A DNA stretch of 64,000 bases from an uncultured SAR86 cluster bacterium (GTDB lineage: Bacteria > Pseudomonadota > Gammaproteobacteria > Magnimaribacterales > D2472), in contig CALSQM010000010.1 of assembly GCA_943788515.1 (NCBI GenBank), forward strand, positions 1 to 64,000, read 5' to 3'. The position numbers and the translations under genes were made by a program. Shown here piece by piece: positions 31,086 to 41,007 of the stretch; position 1 is the first letter of the stretch; the number at the start of each line of letters is the position of its first letter. A model generated the notes under the pieces. The model worked only from the letters and a program-made list of their open reading frames with translations. It did not search any database and was not told where the DNA came from.

Positions 31086-31275
31086 ATTCGAGATCCTTAG
31101 GGGTCTAAAGTGAGATTATCCTTAGCTCCTTGATTTCTTTCTCTTGAAATCTTGGTGGGTTTATAAGCTCTTTTTTATCGTCGACTCTTACAAACGCTTT
31201 CACCCTATGGGCTCTACCTCTTTGATTCTCTCTACGTCCCGTCTGCAGTTGATCTTTAGTCGGAATCAAGTAGGT
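31055..31275 (-). ncRNA. Candidate structured small RNA (about 220 nt)
   Basis: A transcription unit without an ATG-started gene: a near-consensus promoter (TTGACA at 31309-31304, 16-base spacer, TATATT at 31287-31282) and a strong hairpin terminator (31078-31062 plus an 8-T tail on the minus strand). Long-range pairs inside it include TTGATTC (31269-31263) with GAATCAA (31228-31222), extended by CTAC/GTAG across a short bulge. GTTTGTAAG (31195-31187) pairs with CTTATAAAC (31167-31159), one G-U, closed by GGTG/CACC. I do not recognise a known family; it does not look like 6S, SRP, RNase P or tmRNA. A 55-codon TTG-started frame (31269-31105, Arg/Lys-rich) overlaps it, so a small protein is the alternative. 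Confidence 0.5.
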
Positions 31276-31281
31276 CTATTA

Positions 31282-31309
31282 AATATACGCCTATGAATTT
31301 TATTGTCAA
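31282..31309 (-). promoter_or_regulatory. Near-consensus sigma-70 promoter of the candidate RNA
   Basis: On the minus strand, TTGACA (31309-31304), 16 bases, then TATATT (31287-31282). The predicted start is near 31275. It is among the best -35/-10 pairs in the window and has no ATG-started gene behind it, supporting a noncoding transcript. Confidence 0.6.
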
Positions 31310-31381
31310 CACCTAATATGCAAAAAGATTAAATAATTTCAAGATTATTATCTATATAAACTATTTGTATATATAAAATAT

Positions 31382-32548
31382 GTGTTTACTATATTAATGA
31401 TGAAAACATTCCTTCCAAAAAAAGACCCATTAAAGAAATATAAGACTTCTGCAAAGTCTCTTGAAAAGCTAGCTCATATTGCTGAACAGCTTCCCAAACT
31501 CCTTCTTACTGGGACTGTTCAAAAAACAATAATTTCTTTATCAGTTAATGCTCTCTCAGTAGATAAGGTAATTAAGAATAATGACCGACGTGAGCTTAAG
31601 TTAGCCATGGCGCATCTAAGTTTTATTGCTCATGCTTATATTTGGGGCGGAACCAATCCAGAAAAACTATTACCCGAAGTAATTGCTAAACCATGGGTAA
31701 AAATTTCTAAAATATTAGGAAGGCCTCCTATCCTAAGTTATGGAAGTTATTGTTTGGATAACTGGTATAGGCCAAACCCTAAAGAAGACATATCTTTAGA
31801 GAATGTTGCTCTTTTAACAAATTTTTTAGGTGGAGTTGACGAAGATTGGTTTGTAACTATTCATGTCTGCATAGAGAATGCTGCTAGTAACGCAGTAGAT
31901 GCCGCAACAAAATTATCTTACTTAAAAGAAAGTGATTCAATAGAAGCCTATTCTGTTCATTTAAAAGAAATCATTTCGTCCTTAAGAGAAGTAAACAAGA
32001 TTTTTGCTAGGATGCCGGAGAAGTGCGACCCCTACGTTTATTACCACAGAGTGAGGCCTTTTATTTTTGGGACTAAAGATAATCCTGATCTCAAGAAGGG
32101 ACTTGTTTATGAAAACCAGTTTGATAATAAACCCCAATTTTATAGAGGTGAGACTGGTGCGCAAAGTAGCATTATGCCCTTCTTGGATGGCGCCCTTGGT
32201 ATCTACCATACAGAAGATCATCTAAGGCACTACCTTAATGAAATGAGAGACTATATGCCTCCAGAACATAAGTTAATGATAGAAAAAGTTGAAGCAAGAT
32301 CTAATGCAAAAGAATTTATTCATAAATCTAAGAAACTCAAAAATGAATACAACAAATGCCTTGAAGAGATAAGACAGTTTAGAGCCATGCACCTTGAATT
32401 TGCTGCAACCTATATTCATAAACAATCCCAAATAAAAAACCCATTTGGCAGAGGAGGATCAACCATTACAGGGACTGGTGGAACCCCTTTCATGAAGTAC
32501 TTGAAGAAGCACAGGGATGAAACTCAGAAGCAAAAAATAAAGAGCTAG
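31382..32548 (+). CDS. Indoleamine 2,3-dioxygenase family protein
   Basis: A 388-residue heme dioxygenase of the IDO superfamily. The distal-pocket region RPPILSYGSYCLDNWYRPNP is near residue 113, and the proximal-His helix FRAMHLEFAATYI is near residue 338. The family's GTGGTPFMKYLKKHRDE closes the protein. It opens the indole ring of tryptophan or a related indole to a formylkynurenine product. The start at 31382 (GTG) may be long; an ATG at 31397 or 31400 is equally reasonable. It is convergent with a DUF1330 gene, overlapping by four bases. Confidence 0.85.
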   Translation: MFTILMMKTFLPKKDPLKKYKTSAKSLEKLAHIAEQLPKLLLTGTVQKTIISLSVNALSVDKVIKNNDRRELKLAMAHLSFIAHAYIWGGTNPEKLLPEVIAKPWVKISKILGRPPILSYGSYCLDNWYRPNPKEDISLENVALLTNFLGGVDEDWFVTIHVCIENAASNAVDAATKLSYLKESDSIEAYSVHLKEIISSLREVNKIFARMPEKCDPYVYYHRVRPFIFGTKDNPDLKKGLVYENQFDNKPQFYRGETGAQSSIMPFLDGALGIYHTEDHLRHYLNEMRDYMPPEHKLMIEKVEARSNAKEFIHKSKKLKNEYNKCLEEIRQFRAMHLEFAATYIHKQSQIKNPFGRGGSTITGTGGTPFMKYLKKHRDETQKQKIKS

Positions 32549-32832
32549 GCAACGCCCTCAACAATGACAACCAACCTCTCTGCTGATTTCTTAATAAATT
32601 CTAGAGCTTTTTTGTAGTCATCAGATTCATAGCAAGACTTTGCCTCATCCATAGAACTAAATTCAATCAAGACGGTTCTTTCATAACCCTCTCCTTCCAG
32701 CTCAATCTGCTTGCCGCCTCTGGTTAAAAATGTACCATTAAATTTAGTAATTATCGGACCGGCTAATTCAACGTAATTTGCAAACTCTTCAGGCTCAAAA
32801 ACATGACACCTGACTATCCAATATGCTTTCAT
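32545..32832 (-). CDS. DUF1330-family protein
   Basis: A 95-residue ferredoxin-like (dimeric alpha/beta barrel) protein. It has YWIVRCHVFEPEEFANYVELA at the start and TVLIEFSSMDEAKSCYES in the middle, the family pattern. Function unknown. The ATG follows the malate synthase stop directly (TAA then ATG), so the two are co-transcribed. Confidence 0.8.
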   Translation of the reverse strand: MKAYWIVRCHVFEPEEFANYVELAGPIITKFNGTFLTRGGKQIELEGEGYERTVLIEFSSMDEAKSCYESDDYKKALEFIKKSAERLVVIVEGVA

Positions 32833-35058
32833 TTATGCCTTAAATTTAAGTCGCATTTCATGCAGGATTGGCTCTGTATATCCACTAGGCTGAACTCTTC
32901 CTTTGATAGCAAGGTCGCATGCAGCCTGAAAAGCTATTCCATCATAAGATGGGGCCATATTTATATATTCAGAGTCAGAAGCATTTTGACCATCGACAAT
33001 CAGTGCCATTTTTTTCATTGACTGCATAACCTGCTCTTCAGAGCAAATGCCATGATGTAGCCAGTTCGCTATATGTTGACTAGATATCCTGCATGTTGCT
33101 CTATCTTCCATCAGGCCAACGTTATTAATATCTGGAACTTTTGAACATCCAACACCCTGATCTACCCATCGAACTACATACCCTAGAATCCCTTGAGAGT
33201 TATTATCTAATTCAGCTGTTATCTGATCTTCTGTTAGTGAGTCTGGATTGGGATGTAATGGAATTGTTAGAATGTCATCGATACTTGCCTTTGATCGAGT
33301 TTGTATTTTTTCTTGTTCAGCATCTACCAATATTTGATGATAGTGAATAGCATGCAGTGATGCTGCTGTTGGTGATGGAACCCAAGCACAGTTAGCGCCT
33401 GCTTTTGGGTGCATTGTTTTAGTATTGTACATACCCAGCATTTCATCTGGCATTGGCCACATACCTTTACCAATTTGGGCATTACCCCTAAATCCAGTCT
33501 CAAGACCTGTATCAACATTCCAGTCTTCATATGCTGCAATCCATGGTTGCTGTTTCATATCTGCTTTAGCAATCATTGGACCTGCCTCCATGCTTGTATG
33601 GATTTCATCGCCAGTTCTATCTAAGAATCCTGTATTAATAAAAATAACTCTATCTTGTGCTGTCTTAATACATTCTTTTAGATTAACTGTAGTTCTTCTC
33701 TCCTCATCCATAATTCCAATCTTTACAGTCAAGGGCTTAATGTTTAGTGCTTTCTCAACAGCTGCAAATAAATCACAAGTAAAATTAACCTCTTCAGGTC
33801 CATGCATTTTTGGTTTCACAATATACACACTCCCAGTTTGAGAGTTTTTATAATTACTATTCCCATTCAAGTCATGCATCGCTATACAAATAGTAAACAT
33901 TGCATCAAGAATTCCTTCTGGTATCTCTTCTCCGTTTGCATCTATTACTGCAGGGTTGGTCATTAAGTGCCCTACATTTCTAACCAACATGAGACTTCTA
34001 CCCGGTAAAGTAAATTCTTGCCCTTGCGGTGATTTATAGGATCTATCTTGACTGAGCTCTCTAGTCATCTCTTGTCCATTTTTAGAGAATGTTTCTTTTA
34101 AGTCTCCCTTCATTAGGCCTAGCCAGTTCCTATAAACCAGAGTCTTATCAGCTCCGTCCACTGCAGCTACAGAGTCTTCAGCATCCTGAATGGTAGTGAT
34201 GGCAGATTCAATTAAAATATCCTTAATTCCGGCTGCATCTGACTTTCCTATTGGGTGCCCCTTATCCACTTGTATTTCAAAATGCAGATTATTATTTTTA
34301 AATAGCAATCCAAATGAATCATTTCCACTATCAACATACCCCATATAAGACTCTTGATTAAGAAGGCTTACAGTCGACCCATCTTTCAATGACATTGAAA
34401 GAGTCCCATCACTAAAATCAAACCCATTAACATCTGCAAATGAGCCATTGTCTAAAGGAATTGTTGAGTTAAGAAAATCTTTTGCGAATGCAATAACCTT
34501 ATCGCCCCTTACCGGATTATAAGCTCCAGCTTTCGTTGCACCATCATCTTCAGATATCACATCTGTTCCATATAAAACATCATACAAACTCCCCCAGCGT
34601 GCATTAGCTGCATTCAAGGCAAATCTCGCATTCATAACAGGCACTACTAGCTGAGGCCCTGCAATTGTCTTAATCTCATTATCAACATCTGAGGTAGATA
34701 TTTTGAAGTCCCCAGTATCAGAAACTATATAACCAATCTCTTTAAGAAAATCTTTATATTCTTCATGGTCATGATCAGTATTTTTTCTTGCAAGGTGCCA
34801 TTGATCAATTTGTGATTGAATAACTTCCCTTTTATCCAAGAGAGCTTTATTTCTAGGACCAAATTCTGCAAGAATTGATTCAAGAGAACTCCAAAAATGC
34901 TCAGGGCTAATATCTAAACCATCTACAACTTCATTTTCTAGAAAGCTTTTTAATTCTCCTGAAACTCTCATAGATTGTGGTTCTTGGCTTTCAGGTGTGA
35001 CTGGACTAGTGTCTGTTTGGGTTTTAAAAAAAGAAGCTATTTTGTTTAAGATATTCAT
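32833..35058 (-). CDS. glcB: Malate synthase G
   Basis: A 741-residue cytoplasmic enzyme condensing glyoxylate and acetyl-CoA to malate. Family stretches include [37 protein letters not shown] with its catalytic Arg, [13 protein letters not shown] and the C-terminal [21 protein letters not shown] with its active-site Asp. An N-terminal extension of about 25 polar residues ([11 protein letters not shown]) precedes the usual start region. The ATG at 35058 is preferred over the TTG two codons upstream. No isocitrate lyase is in the window, so glyoxylate may come from glycolate or purine breakdown. Confidence 0.93.
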   Translation of the reverse strand: MNILNKIASFFKTQTDTSPVTPESQEPQSMRVSGELKSFLENEVVDGLDISPEHFWSSLESILAEFGPRNKALLDKREVIQSQIDQWHLARKNTDHDHEEYKDFLKEIGYIVSDTGDFKISTSDVDNEIKTIAGPQLVVPVMNARFALNAANARWGSLYDVLYGTDVISEDDGATKAGAYNPVRGDKVIAFAKDFLNSTIPLDNGSFADVNGFDFSDGTLSMSLKDGSTVSLLNQESYMGYVDSGNDSFGLLFKNNNLHFEIQVDKGHPIGKSDAAGIKDILIESAITTIQDAEDSVAAVDGADKTLVYRNWLGLMKGDLKETFSKNGQEMTRELSQDRSYKSPQGQEFTLPGRSLMLVRNVGHLMTNPAVIDANGEEIPEGILDAMFTICIAMHDLNGNSNYKNSQTGSVYIVKPKMHGPEEVNFTCDLFAAVEKALNIKPLTVKIGIMDEERRTTVNLKECIKTAQDRVIFINTGFLDRTGDEIHTSMEAGPMIAKADMKQQPWIAAYEDWNVDTGLETGFRGNAQIGKGMWPMPDEMLGMYNTKTMHPKAGANCAWVPSPTAASLHAIHYHQILVDAEQEKIQTRSKASIDDILTIPLHPNPDSLTEDQITAELDNNSQGILGYVVRWVDQGVGCSKVPDINNVGLMEDRATCRISSQHIANWLHHGICSEEQVMQSMKKMALIVDGQNASDSEYINMAPSYDGIAFQAACDLAIKGRVQPSGYTEPILHEMRLKFKA

Positions 35059-35105
35059 GTTCAAAATTATAGCAACTTTATATGATTATCCAACACGCAA
35101 AAATA

Positions 35106-36240
35106 TTAACTAATTTTTTTTATTTCAACATCTGGATCATAGCCCCATATTGAATTCGGTTTTAATGCAGCAACTGGTGTGTACTTCATTAATTGATTTC
35201 TGCAAAAGGCAATAAGAGGGTTTGAAATATGATTCAATTTACCTTGCAATGCTGAATCCTTATATATTTTATTTACTCTGTTATATCTAAGTTTTTGATA
35301 CATTTTTTGGGATTTTTGCATATCACCATTTAACTTAATTAGCTTTCCAAATATATATGCATCCTCCAATGCCATGCAGCCCCCTTGCCCAAGAAACGGA
35401 ACCATTGGGTGTGCAGCATCTCCTAGAAAAGTAATATTATTATCGAATAAATGATCAGGTATTTTTTTTGTATATACGCCCCATTTATATATTTCATTAC
35501 TGTCTTGAAGTGACTCATAGATATGTCTTGTTGACTCTGGAAGGTCATGACACAGATCCTCATATGTACCTTTAGTTTTCCATGACTCCTCTGTCTCTTT
35601 TGGAGTTCTTTACAGCAGCTACAAAACTAGTTCTAGTATTGTCAATTGGGTAAGTGACTATATGAAAGTTAGGGCCAAGATGAATGTGATTTTCGGTTTG
35701 GTTCTTTTCAAGAATTCCTCTCCATACCGAATATCCACTATAAGCTGGTTGCTCAGCATCCTTATATATTAAGGATCTACATTTCGATTTAATCCCATCA
35801 CAGGCAGCAATATGATTTACATTGAAGGAACTACCATTTGAAAAAGATATGCTCGGATCAGTTAAGTTAATACTTGAAACCTCGTGATCAAATAAAATCT
35901 CACCACCTAAGGAAAGATACTTATTGAGTAAATTTTTATAAAGACATTGGCGTGATGTGGTCACAATATCAACTGGAAAAGAGGTTAATTTATTTTGGTT
36001 ATAAAAGAATTGAACTTCCTTGGGGTTGCCTGATTCACTGCGCAGCTCATTCTCTATGCCAATATTTTTAATAACTCTTAGCCCATTTGGAGAAATTGAG
36101 ATCCCAGCACCTTGCTCACTGGCCGTTGATGATTTTTCAAAAATGATCACTGGCATACCTGATTGCTTTAATACGCACCCAAGAGTTAGACCGGAAATGC
36201 CTGCTCCAATAATAGCAATATGAGATGAGTAATCTTTCAT
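35106..36240 (-). pseudogene. FAD-dependent monooxygenase, interrupted by a frameshift
   Basis: A group A flavin monooxygenase resembling salicylate hydroxylases. The N-terminal frame has the GxGxxG motif IAIIGAGISGLTLG and reaches DNTRTSFVAAVKN; the second frame carries the FAD-closing GDAAHPMVPFLGQGG motif (about 35425-35385) and the C-terminus. Deleting one A from the run at 35598-35601 (T run on the plus strand) joins them into about 377 residues, normal for the family. ATG chosen at 36240; a longer frame begins at 36255. It would hydroxylate an aromatic acid. Confidence 0.8.
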
Positions 36241-36276
36241 GGAAATATTATGCACCTTTTATAAAGTTAAAACAAA

Positions 36277-36302
36277 AAAATGGGAGCAGTTGCTCCCATT
36301 AA
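36277..36302 (-). terminator. Rho-independent terminator
   Basis: A perfect stem AATGGGAGCA/TGCTCCCATT around a two-base loop (36279-36300), with a seven-base T run following on the minus strand. It ends the upstream secreted-protein gene (36318-37084) just before the monooxygenase start. Confidence 0.8.
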
Positions 36303-36317
36303 AAATAAAAAGTTTAT

Positions 36318-37084
36318 TTATCCCGCAGCTTTCATAGAAAGACCGAAGTATGATCTTGCATTATTACAAGAGAATCCCTTCAGATTTTTTGAAGCTTGAG
36401 AGTCTCCAATTTTTGAGAAATACAGATCTGCATTTGAGCCTCTCTCCGAAATAGAAGATGTATACATTAATCTAATAAAATCAACTCCATCATCAAACTT
36501 TAAGCCTGCATCAGGAACAATTAATTTTCTTCCAACAGTGTCACCTTGGGATTGAGCATAAATTGCAAAGTCCTTATAGAGATCATAAACTTTTCTCATA
36601 TCGTAACCTTCCTCAAGACTACAGTCAGCATATGTCGCATACATCATATCTCCAACTGAAGATGGGCTTGGCTTAGAAACCAACCACTGCCATGTATCAA
36701 CCTGTCTAGAATTAGTAACCGGAAGCGATTCAAGAAGCTTACCGCCACCACCAGTAATCCATCCTTCCAATCCAGCAAATTGCTCTGAAGGGTTTGGCCA
36801 TGTATTAACCCATACCAACGTCTTGCGCAGACATATCTGAGTGAAAGTATGGCTGAAGTATCGCAGTCGTCATGTTCTTGTATGTATCGCCTTTATCACT
36901 CATCCAGTCGACTGTTTTGTCATGCCATTTAACTAAGATCTTCCATATCCTTTCCTTTATTGAAAGTACCGATATAGTATTCAGCTTTGTTGGCTTCTGG
37001 TTCGTATTTATATTTAGCTTCTTCATGATGGTCAGCGATAAGACCCATGGTGAAAACCAATGATAATGTTAAAAATATTCTCAT
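36318..37084 (-). pseudogene. Secreted ABM-like protein of unknown function with two frameshifts
   Basis: The ATG at 37084 follows a GGGAGA ribosome site and starts a signal peptide (MRIFLTLSLVFTMGLIADHH). The coding frame continues at 37026-36805 and 36818-36318; removing one T near 36929 and one G near 36816 gives a single protein of about 254 residues. The reconstructed protein is Trp/Tyr-rich with two related halves. Its layout recalls the lipoprotein at 50886-51710 and dimeric alpha/beta-barrel (ABM-like) proteins, although similarity is weak by eye. Periplasmic; no enzyme motif seen. Confidence 0.65.
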
Positions 37085-37159
37085 TATTTATTTCTCCCTA
37101 TTAAATATATGAATTTTAATACTACATTATTTCAAGTATTTTAAAAGGCTGAAGTGAAT

Positions 37160-38161
37160 TTAAACTAAATGTAATATTTTTAATCTATTTTTCCTTGCTA
37201 GATCGAATTGATTGATAAAGGACCATATTTCTCTGGTAGCTTCTATGCCATAAAGAGACTCTATAGGCCATGTATGTGCCATACCACTACTCTTAAATAA
37301 CTCTACGCGAACATCGTTTTGACAATCTTTGTATGTTTGATGATCTACAGAAATACCAAGATCAAAAAAATCTATAATCTGAAGATCTGGAACTGGATTG
37401 CATAAGTTGTAATCGGACCAAAACTCCAAAGTGGTTTCTATTGGAACCATTCCGAGAGCTGAATTACCATCAAATGGGACTGTTGGATCAAGGGCCCCAT
37501 GAATTTGCATAACTGGTGTTGGGTGCTCTGGATTACAGTCCGCCAACATCTTCTGTGCTAAATGAGCCAGTTACAGATACTATCGCAGCAATTCTTGAGC
37601 TTAAGTTACATGCAAGGTTGTAGCTCATAAAGCCGCCATTAGACATGCCAGAAGAATAGATTCTATTCTTATTAATTACTGCTTTGTCATCAATAAGATT
37701 GATAACAGTATCGATAAAATCAATATCATCAACAGTACTGCCAATAGTCCAGGCACCGACATTCCAATGCGATGAGCTAGATGTTAAAGCAGTTTCTAAT
37801 TTGTAACCTTGTGCATATACAACAATAGCCTTATTAGTGTTCGCAAAAGGCTCATGCATTGTATAGGCCTTGTGCGTTTCGGCAGATGACCCATAGCCAT
37901 GCAATGCAAATAAAACTGGAGCTGCATCATTATTAGTTATGGTTGTTGGTGTATATATTAAATAATATCTATCAAGGCCCTTATGAGTAAGTGAACATCT
38001 TTCTGTGTTTGTGGAATAGGAAACACATGTTTCAGCTGGCTCTGATACAGGGGGTGCTGGTGCTGGCTCAACATCATTAATCGATGAGCCTCCACCTCCA
38101 CCGCACGAGACAACAATACACTGATAATAGGAGTAAATATAAATAATTTTCTAGTAGTCAT
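37160..38161 (-). pseudogene. Lipid-anchored PHB-depolymerase/feruloyl-esterase-like hydrolase, frameshifted
   Basis: An alpha/beta hydrolase of the LpqC/Esterase_PHB group. The leader start (MTTRKLFIF at 38161) and the lipobox with poly-Gly (VVSCGGGGG, about 38110-38090) lie in different frames, as do the two halves of the catalytic domain (join near 37546). The nucleophile is in SSGMSNGGFMSYN, and Asp and His are in HGALDPTVPF and SSGMAHTWP. The second break is repaired by dropping one base; the first needs one base added or two removed. The corrected protein is about 333 residues. It would hydrolyse esters at the outer membrane or in the periplasm. Confidence 0.75.
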
Positions 38162-38205
38162 AAAGATAATTTAACTTATTCAAGAAAAAGAATCAAGGAG
38201 GAAAT

Positions 38206-38281
38206 TGGTGCGGTACGCCGGTCTCGAACCGGCGGCCTTCTGCTTGGCAAGCAGACGCTCTACCAACTGAGCTAGTACCGC
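38206..38281 (-). tRNA. glyT: tRNA-Gly (GCC)
   Basis: A 76-base cloverleaf on the minus strand. Acceptor GCGGTAC pairs with GTACCGC, the anticodon stem TCTGC/GCAGA encloses loop TTGCCAA with anticodon GCC, and the T-arm is GCCGGTTCGAGACCGGC. The 3' CCA is encoded (38208-38206). The symbol is generic. Confidence 0.95.
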
Positions 38282-38371
38282 AATTTGAGGAGTAATATAA
38301 CCTTTAAGGCATATCCTTTCAAGCATCAATTAAAAGGTATTCAGTTAAAATATGAGACTTTTAAAAAGATA

Positions 38372-38842
38372 TTATTTAACTTTTATTTTTTTGATTTCCT
38401 TAAAGCCAAACTCATCCTGAGAGAGCAATACAAAATATGCAGCATTAGACGTAACAGGCATAGCTATATCGAAGTTCTGAGGAATGTCTGCCTGAAAAAC
38501 TGTTTCGTTCTCATGACCTATATGGTCTATATGAACTGTAAAAGGATCGCCAAGACCGACGAACATAATTTGATTTCCTTTTTCATTTAGAACTTTTATT
38601 GCATATTTATCTTTTCGAGAGATGAGTCCATATTGCTTTAAAGAATGAGCATCCGGTTTCGCAACTTTTACACCCGATAGGGAAATATTGTTTACACTGC
38701 CAGTGATACTAAATATTTTTGCATCTTTATAAATACTGACCTTTTGATCTAATCTGTCAAATTGCTTAAGGGGTGCATTTTCTTCGGCCCCCAAAGTGAG
38801 TGTGAATAGAATAATCGGTATTGAATATAACTTATTTACCAT
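38372..38842 (-). CDS. Secreted hypothetical protein coupled to the M64 peptidase
   Basis: A 156-residue protein with a signal peptide (YSIPIILFTLTLGAEE) and a mostly beta-strand body without a recognised domain. The ATG at 38842 overlaps the peptidase stop by seven bases, which supports this start over an upstream ATG at 38863. Its coupling suggests an inhibitor, chaperone or partner of the peptidase, but there is no direct evidence for which. Confidence 0.65.
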   Translation of the reverse strand: MVNKLYSIPIILFTLTLGAEENAPLKQFDRLDQKVSIYKDAKIFSITGSVNNISLSGVKVAKPDAHSLKQYGLISRKDKYAIKVLNEKGNQIMFVGLGDPFTVHIDHIGHENETVFQADIPQNFDIAMPVTSNAAYFVLLSQDEFGFKEIKKIKVK

Positions 38843-40938
38843 TTTTCCCAATTTATCCCCCATGTGAAACCCAAAGGACCATTCATATAGCCGTAATAAA
38901 AGCCACTATATTCACTAGAATCCGGCTCGGTTCTAAAATCATTACATCCGCCATCTGAATAATCAGCACACCAAACAAAATACGATTGAAACACCCCTTC
39001 ATAAAAATCAGTATTATCTAGAACGTCATCTGTTGCAATAATTGTGCCAGTGAGGTCAAAGGCTTTTGCTGTATATATATCAACGCCAGCAGTTCTATTA
39101 AATGATACGGTTTTTTGATTCTGCAGCGCAACCTGTTCAACACCATTAACGTACCATTTTAAAGTGATTTTAGTTGTGTCATATTCTACATTAACAGTCA
39201 TATCCCAAGAGGAGTTACCTTCACCAAAACCAAAGTCAACATCATCGAATGCACCATAAAATCCTTGATTTTGAATGGACCCAACTGCAAAACCTTCAAC
39301 ATTCACTTCGCCATAACCACCACTTGAGCATGTATCCATTATTGAACAAAATGTTGGCCTATAATTATCAAACTCACCATAATAATTACCCTCAAAAAGT
39401 CCAACGCCTGCACAGTCAGGGTTTTTTCCAATAAATGGATAATATGGATCTCCGCCATCAGGGTCATCTGTTAATGATCCCCATATATTTGCAAGACAGC
39501 CACAGTCTGTTCCAGGAACATACTCATCCGAATCTAGATCATAAATTCTTCCATCACCAACGTTATAACAAACCTCAATATCTCTTCCAAGAACATTGAG
39601 CTGATCAGTAATATGATGGTTCCATTTTAAAAGCGAGACATCACTTTGAGTCGAGGTATTAGGATTAGCATCAGCATACTGACTAACATCCCTATCATCA
39701 TCTGACCTATACTCGTCTCCCATATAGCCATGTGCATGACCAAGCTCATGCATTAAAGTCGTGCTTGTTCTTTCAGGGTCAGTATCTCTGATCTTTTGAA
39801 TATTTCTATTGCCTATATTTACTCCCCTACCCTGAACTCTTGTTAGTGTTGAAACCAAGACATAATCTGAAAGCAGGTCTGCAAAAATACCTGTATCCAT
39901 ATCTCCGATACAATAAACATCTTCATCAAAGTCATAGCAGCCAGTTCTAATTCCAACTGGAGAGGATCCGTCTGGATCAACTGGCTCAGCAGAAATGATT
40001 GTAAAGTAATCCTCACTAAAAAAGTCTGCAGCATCTGAATCATTTAATTTGTTAATAGAGGCTATTAATGCACGTCTATAAAGATCAATATCTGATATTC
40101 CATCCAATGAATCAGCTATAAATAAATATTTGGTTTTTCCAAGCGAGCTTGGGTTCCCAGACAAATAATAAACAATATAATCTTTTGGAGTTTTTGCTCC
40201 TTCCGCACCAAAGCCATCCTCTGGGTCATCATCCTGTTGAATAGTTATGGTTGTCTTGTTGGATACAAACCAAGCCTCAAAGCTTACTATTCCGCTGGTT
40301 GCACTATCAGAGGCTCTTAACTGTGCGGTATAAAGTCCAGCTTTTTGAAGGCTAGAAAGATCTAAAGAAAGAGTCCCTGAACCATTCGTATTATCATCAG
40401 TATCTAAAGTAAAAACTGCATCTATAGATTGGTTGCCGATAAGCGCATCAAAAGTAAGGGTATCTAAGCTAGAATCAACATCACTCACTGTTAATCTAAA
40501 AGACTGGTTATCCTCAAATAACATCTTGCTTTTAGAAAAATCATTTGCAGTTTCAAAAGCCAATACCGGAGCATCATCTACTGAGTTAACCGTAATGGTA
40601 GCGGTTCCTGTTCTGGTTATATTTTTTTCAGATACATTAACAGAATATTGGAACTCGTCTGTTCCAAAAAAATTACTATTAGGAACATATGTAATTGAGC
40701 CATTCGCACTCAGAGTTAAAACCCCAGAGGATACGTTTGATGTTATTGCATAGGTTAATGTCACTGCTTCGTTAGCAGTTGCTGCAATGGAGCCACTTAA
40801 ATCTGTATCTTCATTAGTTGAAAAAATTCCTGATGCTAGTGTTAGGGCAAAAGCTACTGGTGGAGCACTTCCACCTCCGCCACCTCCGCCACCGCAGGAT
40901 ACTAATAAAAATATAAGAAATAGATAAAAATTTTTCAT
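38836..40938 (-). CDS. M64 (IgA-peptidase-like) zinc metallopeptidase lipoprotein
   Basis: A 700-residue lipoprotein. The lipobox LLVSCGGGG (eight Gly after Cys) is followed by a cadherin/VCBS-like beta domain (about residues 30-130; tandem 'T..Y.P.NF.G.D.F.Y' pattern) and then a peptidase M64 domain. The zinc motif MHELGHAHGYMGDEY starts near residue 397. Many Cys residues follow (for example CGCLANIW, CSIMDTCSSGGYG), probably disulfides. It is a surface or periplasmic endopeptidase that may feed the peptide-uptake receptors. Confidence 0.85.
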   Translation of the reverse strand: MKNFYLFLIFLLVSCGGGGGGGGSAPPVAFALTLASGIFSTNEDTDLSGSIAATANEAVTLTYAITSNVSSGVLTLSANGSITYVPNSNFFGTDEFQYSVNVSEKNITRTGTATITVNSVDDAPVLAFETANDFSKSKMLFEDNQSFRLTVSDVDSSLDTLTFDALIGNQSIDAVFTLDTDDNTNGSGTLSLDLSSLQKAGLYTAQLRASDSATSGIVSFEAWFVSNKTTITIQQDDDPEDGFGAEGAKTPKDYIVYYLSGNPSSLGKTKYLFIADSLDGISDIDLYRRALIASINKLNDSDAADFFSEDYFTIISAEPVDPDGSSPVGIRTGCYDFDEDVYCIGDMDTGIFADLLSDYVLVSTLTRVQGRGVNIGNRNIQKIRDTDPERTSTTLMHELGHAHGYMGDEYRSDDDRDVSQYADANPNTSTQSDVSLLKWNHHITDQLNVLGRDIEVCYNVGDGRIYDLDSDEYVPGTDCGCLANIWGSLTDDPDGGDPYYPFIGKNPDCAGVGLFEGNYYGEFDNYRPTFCSIMDTCSSGGYGEVNVEGFAVGSIQNQGFYGAFDDVDFGFGEGNSSWDMTVNVEYDTTKITLKWYVNGVEQVALQNQKTVSFNRTAGVDIYTAKAFDLTGTIIATDDVLDNTDFYEGVFQSYFVWCADYSDGGCNDFRTEPDSSEYSGFYYGYMNGPLGFTWGINWEKW

Positions 40939-40960
40939 GAAAAAAAATTATAACTTAACC

Positions 40961-40993
40961 AAAAAAAAAGGGGACTATTTAGTCCCCTTTTTA
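40961..40993. terminator. Bidirectional Rho-independent terminator
   Basis: Stem GGGGACT/AGTCCCC (40970-40976 with 40981-40987), four-base loop, nine A on the left and a T run on the right. It sits at the 3' end of the large TonB receptor and just upstream of the M64 gene, isolating the two. Confidence 0.85.
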
Positions 40994-41007
40994 AATCATT
41001 CGTATTC

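Noticed and set aside
31055-31275. 6S RNA, SRP RNA or tmRNA identity for the minus-strand transcript
   Set aside because: The ends do not pair as in 6S, there is no SRP GGAAG loop region, and no tRNA-like end or tag frame is visible.
33141-33841. Plus-strand open frames opposite malate synthase
   Set aside because: They are antisense shadows of a conserved gene and resemble no family.
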